From: Saccharina japonica
Taxonomy: Eukaryota; Sar; Phaeophyceae; Laminariales; Laminariaceae
Direction: 5' to 3'
Assembly (NCBI GenBank): GCA_008828725.1
Contig: MEHQ01004275.1
Location: 1-64,000, forward strand
DNA length: 64,000 bases
The translations under genes and the position numbers were made by a program. The notes below the pieces were generated by a model. That model saw only the letters and a list, made by a program, of their open reading frames with translations. It was not told the DNA's origin and searched no databases. Position 1 is the first letter of the stretch. Every line of letters begins with the position of its first letter. Positions 9,590 to 20,400 of this stretch are shown in pieces.

Positions 9590-10380
9590 ATCGTGGCCTG
9601 GCCGTCGTACATCTGGTCTCTCGGACCCCATAGCTGGTGCCTCCAGTTCACGAGAAAGCCGGGGCAAAACAGTTGTGATCCTTCGCGTGCACAAGCCACC
9701 GTGTGTTTATATGCACGGAGGCTTGTACCCCCGGGGACCGCTTGTCAGTATCCCCGTTTTCATGCCTACCAAACCTCAACTGGAAATCCGCTTGGATCCA
9801 CAGTTGTGCTCAGAGAACCACGGCAACATCCTCCCCAGCTGGGTGGTCAGGGACAGGACAGCCACGGGATGCCCTATGCGGTGGACCTAAGGTTGTCTAC
9901 GTCAACCAAGACTGCGGAAGGAAAACCCGGCTGAATTTCTCCGTTAAGGAAAAGCCTTCCCCAGTACGCACATAATTTAACATGGTTCGCAATACTTACG
10001 TAACACGTGGATCACTGTTTTCTATGACTCCCGCCACCCCCTATGCCAACCAAGACTGAGAAGAGAAAACCCAACCAAATTTTTCCGTCAAGGAAAAACC
10101 CTTAGCAGCACGCACCAGATTTCACGTGCGTCGCAAAACAAACGCAACAAGAGCCGCGCTTTTTGCTTGGATCCCTTGCACGCGCTACGATGCCAACCAA
10201 GACTGAGAAGGGAAAACCCGGCCAAGTTTTCTGTCAAGGAGAAACCCTTCGCAGCACGCGCCAGATTCCGCAAGCGTCGCAAAACAAACTTGTCATTATC
10301 CCCGTTTTCATGCCTACCAAATCTCAACCGGAAACCCGCTTGGATCCACAGTTGAGCTCAGAGAACCACCGCAAGGCTCC
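9590..10380. repeat. Diverged tandem array, unit about 145 bp
   Basis: A block with CCAACCAAGACTG, GGAAAACCC and a GTYAAGGARAAVCC stretch recurs near 9905, 10049 and 10195. A second block (ATCCCCGTTTTCATGCCTAC through GCTTGGATCCACAGTTG) occurs at about 9751-9825 and 10288-10365. The parts are shuffled, so this looks like a decayed array or overlapping copies of one dispersed element. Confidence 0.6.
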
Positions 10381-10431
10381 TCCTGTCCTACTGTACCACG
10401 GTCGAGGCCGGGCCCCTCGCGGGCAATGGGA

Positions 10432-10466
10432 CTGCTGCTCCTGCTGCTGCTGCTGCTGCTGCTTTT
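10432..10466. repeat. CTG trinucleotide repeat
   Basis: A run of CTG triplets interrupted by one CTC, in non-coding sequence. Confidence 0.85.
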
Positions 10467-10667
10467 CATTCGATATTTTCCGCAACCAATCGCAGACGAT
10501 TTTATGTGGCAAAGACCCATTTAGGCAATACATACGTGGGTGGTGTCAGATCGGCAAGGTCTCCACACACACTCCGACTCCCTGTCTTTGCTATCCTGCT
10601 TTTAGCGGTACCGTACTCGTCGTCGTACCCGACGGGATAATATGAAGCCGCAAAATTAATAACCCCC

Positions 10668-10790
10668 CCCTGGAGGTGTCTATTAGAGTTAGGAACGGTG
10701 CTCCGTCTCGGAAGGGGTGCGTGGTCAATGGTCAAATGACTAAGGCAAGCAACAAATGAGCACGCACCGCCCCCCCCGTCCCCAGTTGCT
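10668..10790 (-). repeat. G-run-anchored dispersed repeat, copy a
   Basis: On the minus strand a short G-run is followed by CTCATTTGTTGC, CTTAGTCATTTGACCATTG, ACCACGCA and CGGAGCACCGTTCC. The same order occurs at 47371-47500 and 47636-47720, and a related subtype at 39354, 45617 and 63799. Confidence 0.7.
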
Positions 10791-10849
10791 GCAACTGCCG
10801 CTACGATATAGAGGTATATATCGTCGGTGTTTCCCTGATCGCACGTCTT

Positions 10850-11156
10850 AGGGTCATTCTTATCGAGCAACTTTTTTCCATAATTTCCAATATTTTTTTC
10901 CAAAAAAAAGAGGAAAAAGGAAAAAGAGGAAATATTTCCATTTCTTGGAAATTCTTCAGAGGGCAAAATGATAAGAAGGCTTCGCGTTCCAATAAATGGG
11001 GAAATAAATGGAAAAACATTGGAATGCGAAGCCTTCCAAACATTTTGCCCTCTGTTAAATTTCAAAAGTTTGGAAATGTTTTCCCTGTTTTTCCCGTTTT
11101 TCTTAGAAAAAAAGAAGTACATTTTGGAAAAAAAGTTACTCGATAAGAATGGCCCT
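10850..11156. mobile_element. Long palindromic MITE, about 300 bp
   Basis: The ends CATTCTTATCGAGCAACTTT and AAAGTTACTCGATAAGAATG are inverted repeats. The inner arms also pair: GAGGGCAAAATG with CATTTTGCCCTC, and AGAAGGCTTCGCGTTCCAAT with its complement at about 11010-11035. Nearly the whole element can fold into one hairpin. Open frames inside are by-products of the symmetry. I could not define the target duplication. Confidence 0.8.
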
Positions 11157-11683
11157 CACTCTTGGTGTCCTTTCACGTGGGCGCTCTCCCGTACAGCTCA
11201 ATGAGCAGCTCACAGGGAGAACACCACGCCGACGCAATCGTCTCTCTTCGCGACGCCACTCCCACCTATTTACCACACAGGCAGGCGTGGATAACGACAT
11301 TGACTTTCCCCCTAAAAAAAAGAAAATAAAAGTTTTAACACAAAACGTACCTGCGTACAGCAGTAGAAACGCTTCGTGCGTTCTCTATTGTGTGTAGAAT
11401 AGACTGGAAAATTGTTGCTGGTATATACTCGACCATGTACGTACGTGCTGTGCTGACCTAAGACCTCGAGTACTACTGTAAGCAGAGTAGCAGCAATGCA
11501 TCTACATCTACAGAGCACGTAAACGGCCCGGCCCACCTGCAATGAGTTGGAGGGCCGGAGGGACCCGAAGGGCGTATCCACCCCCATGAACCACGCTGAT
11601 GCATCTCTCAAAACAAATATCTGCCCACTTGCGGCAGGCGCACCTATTGCGCTTTTCTGCTGCCATGGGCGTAAAAACAAATG
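11157..11683. other. Downstream flank of the UPF0060 gene
   Basis: No gene is recognised. The part nearest 11683 would be 3' UTR of the minus-strand UPF0060 gene. Confidence 0.4.
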
Positions 11684-12987
11684 CTACCGAGGAAACCACC
11701 ACATGATCGCGACTCCAGCCAAAGCCACGCTTGCGCCAACATAGTCCCCGACGTCCGGGGCGAAGCCGTCAAACAAAACGCCCCACGATAGAGACATGGC
11801 GATAAAAACGCCGCCGTACACCGCAAACGCCCGACCGAACTCGGCGGAGGCAACGTCCGGGAGCAGAGCTGGCGCCACAAAACCGTACGCCGCGAGCAAG
11901 AGCACCCCGGGGATTATCCACCATCTGCGAGGCGAGGCGGGGAGGGCGGGGGGGGCGGGGAGGGGGGACACGCCGTCATGCATCCCCCGGGAAAACGCGT
12001 AGTGGTCACACAACCCCATACCCCTGCTGGGGTAGGCTTGTCGAGGAATTGGTCGCGGCTGGTATTATCTTTTATTATTTTTGTCCGCAGTACATATGCG
12101 GGGAGGGGGGGGCACTACGAGTTGAGAGACCGGCGGGGTGTTTGCAGTATGAGCGGGGTAGGGCGTAGGGGGGGGGTTGAGGGGAGTCCTCATGTCATGC
12201 ATCGCCGTAGGGGGGGAGGGGGGGGACGGCGAGTTACGAGGTCCAGGGCGAGGGTTGCGGTTTATCAAGCAAGGCACTGCGCAGTGCGCAGTGGTCAGCC
12301 GGATGATACTGCCACGAGACCAGCCGCTGAGATCCGTCAGCGATACAACAGCGGGAGGGTAAGGTTACTATGCAGGCTTTCAAAATCGGCTTCGTTGCTG
12401 TCCGGGATCGTCAGGACGCGAAAAAAAAACGGAAGCACGGCGTATGAAATGCTCGTGCGTAGCACTACCAGACTACCAGCAAGAAAAAAAAAAAACTATC
12501 TATCTGCGATCCAGCCAAGCGATGACCTCCCGTCCTGTGAAAACCCACTCCACCGCTCGAAAAATAAACGCACAACTGCGCACTGTCGTACGTAGCAGAA
12601 GCGGCGGTTGAGCTGCTGTACGTACAGTAGTCGGACAGGATCGCACCCGGTTTTGTTGTGCTCGTGATAACAAAAAAGGCTGAGCTTACTCTCGTGAGCG
12701 GGGGGGGTGCCTTCCTACCTTGGTCGCTTCTCGCGGATGGCGTGCCAAACCAGCCACCCTCCTCCTATCTCGCACAAGCCCGCCAGTCCGAAGACGGCGA
12801 TCGCCCACACCTGCGTGATTTCATCCGACGCGTGGAGGAGGATATACGGTAGTTGGTCCGCATCATGAGTCCGAATCGTAGACGAGATAATGAGAGATGG
12901 GCATCTGCCTTGTTCCATCTCTTGCCTATTTCCAGGTATGTCCCCGTCGCCGGGAGAGTACGAGGAGAGTACTCGTACCATCTGCAC
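11684..12987 (-). CDS. UPF0060/YnfA-family small membrane protein
   Basis: Two exons on the minus strand: 12987-12719 (start uncertain) and 11924-11684. The intron has a GTAGGA donor, a long C-rich tract and a TCGCAG acceptor, and the phase-2 join creates one Arg codon. The joined core reads VWAIAVFGLAGLCEIGGGWL, then WWIIPGVLLLAAYGFVAPAL, then FAVYGGVFIAMSLSWGV, then VGASVALAGVAIMWWFPR. These are four membrane helices matching the bacterial UPF0060 family (about 108 residues), whose hallmarks are the CEIxG motif in helix 1 and the R-x-x-AxYGGV motif in helix 3. The family resembles small multidrug-resistance proteins, but its role is unsettled. From the ATG at 12987 the N-terminus is about 60 residues longer than usual; an internal ATG at 12918, or an upstream exon joined at the CAG before VWAI, are alternatives. 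Confidence 0.85.
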
Positions 12988-13052
12988 AGAGTATTGTTTA
13001 CCTCAGGTGCTGTAGTCTCCCACCATTTCATCAATCAATACATAACAGGTAT

Positions 13053-13208
13053 TAGGGGGTGAACATAGTAAATAGGACCAAATATTGTTAGTGAAAACAG
13101 GTAAAATATATAGGTTATTGTATGAACCGTAGGTCCTATTTACTATGGTCCCCCGTAAATAGTGTTATCATCCGATTCACTATTATTATGGTCCCCCGTA
13201 AATAGTGT
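13053..13208. mobile_element. TA-flanked MITE family A, copy 2, with duplicated end
   Basis: The left part carries CATAGTAAATAGGACCAAAT and the right GGTCCTATTTACTATGG. The right terminus TATGGTCCCCCGTAAATAGT (about 13143) occurs a second time at about 13187, so one end is duplicated or a second truncated copy is adjacent. Confidence 0.75.
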
Positions 13209-13231
13209 ATCATCATGTGTCTTGTGTCCGT

Positions 13232-13294
<63 letters not shown>

Positions 13295-13296
13295 CC
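13232..13296. repeat. CCTG tetranucleotide microsatellite
   Basis: About 16 uninterrupted units. The cysteine-rich open frames it creates are artefacts. Confidence 0.95.
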
Positions 13297-14477
13297 GTAC
13301 GCTTGCCAGAGTCCTGCGACATCTGACGTTACCCCAGCCGGCGCCGCGAGCAGTAATGATTACGCCGTACAGCCAGGCACGGCCGTGGTGGTTTCGACGA
13401 TGTTCGGTGGTGGCGATGGTTCCGCCCCGGGCCCTGGGGTGTGCCGGCTCTATTCCTAGCAGAGAGGTAAATGGGCCAAGGCGGTCTTCATAATATTTTC
13501 TGACCGAGACTGATGCTGTGCTACTATTAATAGATCCACCCATGGGATCCACGATGAGGAGACGATAAGTGCCCGTGGCGAATACCGGAAGAAAACAACG
13601 AAGCAAAATGCGTACGTACACCTGGCACGTGGCACGAGGTATGAAAACATCGCAATAAACTCTCACATCGTAAAAAGTATCACACATACACGGGAGGAGG
13701 AAAAGGAGGAGGAGGAGAAGTTCCAGGTACTGTACGAGCTACGTACGATATATACGAGACTACTCGTACTGCAGCTATAACTATAACAGTACGAGCAGGT
13801 TACAACAGCAGTATTACCTATTACCTGGTACTTGTACACACACGAAATACGTCACACGTTACACGCAGTTTCATGCAGTTACACACAGACGGTATACCCG
13901 CAGACTATGTACGTATATACATATGAGTACGAGACCAGTAGTATACAAAGTACCTGGTGTTGTGCTTTTTCGTCAGCACATCTGCTGCTCTGGTTGGAAA
14001 TGCCCGCGAGTGCGCAGGCACACACAGGCCGGCCTACCTTCGCTCACGAGAGGGGGGAACACCGGCTTTTCGCTCATATCATATCTACTACTACAGCAGT
14101 ACGTACGTATCATAGCGCTACCGGTAGTTAGAAGTAAAAGTACGTATACTTCGAGTCTACGACGACAACATATAGCTCTAGAGTAATAGAAGGGGCAACT
14201 TGGACGATTAGCAGGACTCAATAAGACTCGAATTGCTAGAATAGGTCCCGTTGGGTGCGATGCTCACCGCCGTCAGAACACCCATTCAGCATCCAACCTC
14301 GTGTCCCTCATGTCCTCGACTCTTTGTTCGTGTTTTGAATTCGACGAGAGGGAGTTGCAACAGCCTGGGAAGCGTGTTTCGTTTGTTTGCAACACATACC
14401 TGAGATTCAAAACAAACTCAAACTTGTCCCCGTCACCTTGCCAACTTTCCCCGCGCAAACGCCCAGCCACCAAGATC
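13297..14477. other. Flank upstream of ankyrin gene B
   Basis: Short frames only. The sequence is rich in the short words TACGTACGT, ACGAGTAC and ACAGCAGTA that pervade the window. The last 150-200 bases before 14478 are probably 5' UTR and promoter of gene B; no TATA or other core element was identified. Confidence 0.4.
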
Positions 14478-17400
14478 ATGCCAACACGACAGCAGCAGCA
14501 GGCCGCAGCCCAACTTGTGGATGCCGTATCTGAGGAACATGTCGACAGGGTGGCTGCTCTCCTCGCGAGCGGATCAAATCCTAATATCCCTATGAAGGTG
14601 AAACATGATATTGGAATTGCGATACAGATATGATACTCCTACGATACCTCTGGTACCACGAGTAGAAGTGTCGTTGCTGCACCTCTGATGGCACTGCCTG
14701 CCGTACAGTACGTACATAGCTCAGGCAGGCTTCACCGACGGCACGGGGCTAGGTACCCACCGGAATTCACGGATCTACATAATTTGACGTTTTCGTGGTT
14801 CGTGTCGCGACACGTGCAGCGGCATGTCGCGACACGTGCCGCGGCATTTCGCGACATGCCGCGACACTTAGAGTTAGGGTTAGGTTAGGGTTAGCGACAC
14901 TCGCCGCGGCACTCCCCGCGACACTCGCCGCGACACGTCGTGGGGTGTCGCGGTATGCCGCGACATGCCCCGGCGTGCCACGGCAGCGTCCGTGGCGTGT
15001 CGCGGCGTGTCGCGATAGCACGTAAAAATCCAATAATGCACATCTCTCCCGGAATTGAGCTCATTGATAACTGCGCAACGCGTTGTGTGGACTTCAAGGT
15101 CGAAAGGCAAAAGGTCAGGTTCTGTAGGGTTTGTGGATTTAGGGTCAGGGTATGGGTGTCTTACAGAACTTACAGAAGTTCCGGGTTAGGGTATATACCC
15201 TTACAGAACTCACAGAAGTTCCGGGTATTGTGGCCCGGGCATACAGAACTCACAGAAGTTCCGGGTATTGTGGCCCGGGCATACAGAACTCACAGAAGTT
15301 CCGGGCAGGTACAAACACGTTGTACCGGTACCCCGGGTATTGTGAAACGGGGAGTACAGAACTTACAGAAGTTCTCTGTAGGGTATGAAGGTCGTACAGA
15401 ACTTACAGAAGTTCCGGGTTAGGGTATAAAACCCTTACAGAACTCACAGAAGTTCCGGGTATTGTGGCACGGGCGTACAGAACTCACAGAAGTTCCGGGC
15501 AGGTACAAACACGTTGTACCGGTACCCCGGGTATTGTGAAACGGGGAGTACAGAACTTACAGAAGTTCTCTGTAGGGTATGAAGGTCGTACAGAACTTAC
15601 AGAAGTTCCGGGTACGGGTATAAAACCCTTACAGAACTCACAGAAGTTCCGGGTATTGTGGCACGGGCGTACAGAACTCACAGAAGTTCCAGGCAGGTAT
15701 AAACACGTTGTACCGGTACCCCGGGTATTGTGACTCGGTCGCACAGAACTTACAGAAGTTCCGGGTACGGGTATGAAGGTCGCACAGAACTCACAGAAAT
15801 TCCGGGTATTGTGACACGGGCGTACAGAACTTACAGAAGTTCCGGGTATTTATTGTGGAACGGGCGTACAGAACTCACAGAAGCTCCGATTGTGGCCCGG
15901 TCGTACAGAACTCACAGAAGTTCCGATTGTTGCCCGGGCGTACAGAACTCACAGAAGTTCCGATTGAGGCACGGGCGTACAGAACCTACAGAAGTTCCGG
16001 TGATACCCTGGTAAATACCCACCTCAAAAGGGGCGAAAAAACTGCAAATGTACTCCTCAAAAAATATACATAAAATGCATTTCGAAATACTGCGATTGGT
16101 GTACTTCAAACATGACACACTATACCGGTACTAACGCGTATATACCATGCATGTACTATTGTAGCTAATTTCTGTTATAGCTGTCTTTCACTATTTTCAC
16201 GGTAAGGACCGTTCCAACTTCATGGGAATGACTTCCGCGGTCATAGATTTACCCCCCAAATCAAAATTCACGTACTTGTGTGCTCGGTTCATGTGTGGTT
16301 GTGAGCGAGGTGGGTTGTACAATGTAATTTAATTTCGTAATTTCGTTTTTGGTGTGTGTCACTGATGAGACATGACGTCAGAATGCATAACATCACTCCT
16401 CAAAAGATGTCAGGAGACGGCAGTTTCACCCCTTGATTGACGGCAATTTATCATTTTTTATCCTTGACTGAAGCCAAAATACTAGGTTTTAGTGTGGAAC
16501 CCTCGAATCCACACCCTTGACCGATGCCCATTTTCCCTCGGCTGACCGTCTCCTGACATCCTCAACGATACCCTAATCTGTACCGGCACACAGAGTATTG
16601 TGCCGAGGGAATACCCTTACCCGAGGTATTGTGCCCAAGGTGTGACATAACTTACAGAAGTTCCGGGTACCGGTATGGATGTCTTACAGAACTTACAGAA
16701 GTTCCGGGTTAGGGTATAAAACCCTTAAAGAACTCACAGAAGTTCCGGGTATTGTGGCATGGGCGTACAGAACTCACAGAAGTTCCGGGCAGGTACAAAC
16801 ACGTTGTACCGGTACCCCGGGTATTGTGAAACGGGGAGTACAGAAGTTACAGAAGTTCTCTGTACATGAAGGTCGTACAGAACTTACAGAAGTTCCGGGT
16901 ACGGGTATAAAACCCTTACAGAACTCACAGAAGTTCTCTGTAGGGTATTTCCCGGGTAAATACCCCGGGTATGGTTCTGTAGGTACCCTACAGAACCTGA
17001 CCTTGGAATTTTGGGTGTGCTGTTGTTATACTCGCACCTCTGTTTTACCTGGTCCCACTCTGGACGACAATGTAAGGACCGTTATGTATTCATACGAGTA
17101 TTAATTACTAAAGAAACGATCCTTATATTTTCGTCCAGATAGCTGCATGCCCTGTCTGACCAGGTGTGAATCTGTCGGCACACAGCTGTTTTTGTTCTTA
17201 CATATTTTTTATACTTCAAGTGCATACCAGGTATATACGTACGATGCCAGGCACTGGAACCCCAAAGCTATGATGCGTTGGATCTAGCTGGATCGTTTGC
17301 GTGTTTTTTTTTTTTTTTTTTTTTTGTCCATCCCATTTATTATCTTCGCCCTTCCTTTCTTTCTCCTCCCTAGTCGTAACTCAGATCCGGGGTCACAAAG

Positions 17401-20400
17401 TGGGCTCCTCTCCCTCCTCCCCCACTACGGTTCTTGCCTTGCATTTTTATCGCGAGAAGACTTCAGCCTTTCCTTCCCTCGTCGACTCGCATCGAATTGT
17501 GCCTACCCACGCTACTATTAATTGGCGCTCTCAGCAGTTGATTCCGTTTTTTATTTATTTTTGCAAATAAACTCAAAAGTCCGACCCACGTGAGATTCGA
17601 ACTCCAGACATCAACGTTCAGAAGCGTTCGAGGTTACCTCTAGACCATCGGGGCGACCGATCGTGTGCGGTAGGTTGAGTGGAGTAGCCCTCTGATAGGA
17701 CGAGGCGCGCGCGGTAGCCCTATGATAGGGAGAAAGAGCGCACGTCGCAGGCCGGTGTAGACTCGGAACGTCGTGGTAGCGCCATGTGGCGTCTGGGGAC
17801 CTTCATCTGGCATCTGGCATGTCCACGGGTTTAGTACTGATACGTAGGCATGCATGTTCGTGTGTGAACCGCAACATGTAACCGCTATTGGTAGAGGGAA
17901 CGTCGCCGACTACGACGCATGTATGACACCTCTGTTTTTCTCTCTGTTAATGATCTGGGTCCATCCACCCAGCCGGGTGTTACAGCGATGCTGGCCCCAG
18001 GCTCCTGCTGAGTACAGGAGTGTGGGTGTGGAGGTGTGGGCGACTTCCTTTCCCCGCGAACACGCCATAGCCACCAGTGTCACCTCTGCTGCTCCTGCCC
18101 GCCGTACCCTTTCTCCTGTGCCTGCCGATCTCCCCTCGGACCGCGCCATCCCCGCACTCCCTCCGATGCTGCTCTCGCTAGTAATATGTAGCTATTGGTA
18201 TTAGTACGCCGTATGGTAGCCGTCGCGCACGCCATAAGGGTAGCTCTCGCTACCCCGCTGGTCGTGCCCCTGCCCGTCGCGCCGCGCCCATTGCTGTGTT
18301 CCGTCGGCAGACGCCATTCCGTCGCCCAGCCAGACTGTTTTGCCTTTGGCTGTTTCGCCACCTCTCCTACGCTCGTGTTCGGACGTACGAGTGAAAAACG
18401 GTTCCGAGCCTGCCTCGCCGGTGACGCCTCCCTGGGGGAAAGGGAAGGGACCCCCCCCCCCCCCGGTGGGCGCTGCGAGCGCCGAGCCCGCAACTACCGT
18501 GCCGGGATACGCGGTGAGTGATCGTGAGGTTCGCAATGATATCGTGACACAGGTTCAGTTTCTGTTGGAAGGGCTTGCGTTTGAGAAATAAACGTCGCCC
18601 TATTGACGTCGCCCGGCAGGAGTCCAATTGGTGTGTGGACACGACTGCGGGCGTCGGCGACACTATCGTGCCGGTCGGTGTACCCGCAGGCCAGGCGGTC
18701 CCACCAGCGGTAGAGCGTGTAGCGCGGCGGAAGTCGTCTCGGGGACCGCGCCGAGTGCCTCCTCCGATACAGACTGTCCGATAAAACGTTCGGCCGCGCT
18801 TGGCAAGCGGAGGAACAGGCTGTTGCTGACAGGGCAGCCGCCGCTTTGGCGGAAGACGAGAAGTTCGCCCGTTCCATGTCCGAGTCAGACCCACCTGCCT
18901 TGCCTCGTGTCTCCCTCAAAGGACACTCGCTCTCCTCAGCCGACTCGTTGGCCTTCTGGGCCGTGAGCTTCTCCGCCTCCTCATGCTCTTCATTTTTCGA
19001 GGCGGCCCTCGCCAGCTGTGAGTGGAGAAGTTGTCTCCCCAGCCCGAAAGGTCTCCAACCGGTCCTGTTGGGCCCTCCGCTCCTCGGAAGCCGCACGCTG
19101 AGTCCGGGCAGGGGAGTCCCGGTTCTCCCTCTCGACACGACGGCGGGTCGTAGCGAGGTCCCGCAGGTCGCGTCCGGTCCGCTGTCCCTTTGTCCTCCCG
19201 TCATCCAAGACAGACGTGTCATGGGCGTGGGCTGAACCAGCGGCACAGCGAGCCGCGTGCACCTCCTTGAAAGACTCTGAGGTCCTATCTTTGATGGCGC
19301 GCGCTTCCGCTGCCGCCTGAGCGGGAGACTTTTCATCCTGCCTCGAGCGGGGCGAGACCAACAAGGAGAACGTATTGTGTGAGGCTAGCCTAGCGAGTGC
19401 AGGGGGGGCTGCAGGGCTAGGGGGGGTTGACGAGCGGCAGGGGGACGTGTGGTCGGCACGAGAAAAGGCAGGTTAATCTGACTCGGACAGGGAACTGTCG
19501 AACTTCTCGTCTTCCGCCAAAGCGGCGGCTGCTTTGTCAGCAGCAGCCTGTTCCTCCGCTTGCAAAGCGCAGGCGAGCGTTTCATCGGAAGTCTGTATCG
19601 GAGGAGGCAATCGGCGCGGTCCCCGAGACGACTTCCGCCGCGCTACACGCCCTACCTCTGGTGGGATCACCCGGCCTGCGGGTACACCGACCGGCACGCC
19701 GACACCCGCAGCCGTGTCCACACACCAATTGGACTCCTGCGGGGCGACGTTAATAAGGCAGCATTTCCCCTCAACCGTATGCCCTTGCAACAGAAACTGA
19801 ACCTGTGTCACGATGTCATTGCGAACAACCTCACGATCACTCACCGCGTCTTCCGGCACGGCAGCTGCGGGCTCGGCGCTCGCAGCGCCCACCGGGCCAA
19901 GCGCGGGGCCCTTTTCCTCCGTGAGGGGGCCGCAACCGGCAAAGGGGGGGGGGGGGGGGGGCTTCCCTGTCCCCGAGGGAGGCGTCACCGGCGAGGCAGG
20001 CTCGCAACTGTTTTTCACTATGTCCGAATACGAGCGTAAGAGAGGTGACGACACAGCCAAAGGCAAAACAGTCAGGGTGGGTGACGGAATCGCGTCCGCA
20101 GACGGAACACAGCAATAGGCGCGGCGCAACGGGCAGGGGCACGACGCACAGGGGACCTCGCTACCCTTACAGTGTGCGCGCCGGCTACCATACGGCGTAC
20201 TAATATCAATGGCTTTTGATAGAGAGAGCAGCATCGGACGGGGTGCGGGGATGACGCGGTTCGAGGGGAGATCGGCAGGCACAACAGAAAGGGTACGGCG
20301 GGCAGGAGCAGCAGAGGTGACACTGGTGGCGCTACCACGACGTTCCGAATCTACACCGGCCTGCGGCGTGCGCTCTTTCTCCCTACCATAGGGCTACCGC

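Noticed and set aside
13205-13493. Cysteine-rich open frames
   Set aside because: Created by translation of the CCTG microsatellite.
15121-15740. Heat-shock element array (GAA/TTC inverted units)
   Set aside because: GAACTYACAGAAGTTC does not keep the contiguous nGAAn spacing of heat-shock elements; the similarity is from the palindrome.
15121-16014. CRISPR-like array
   Set aside because: Units are contiguous satellite repeats with no unique spacers of constant size, in a eukaryotic intron.
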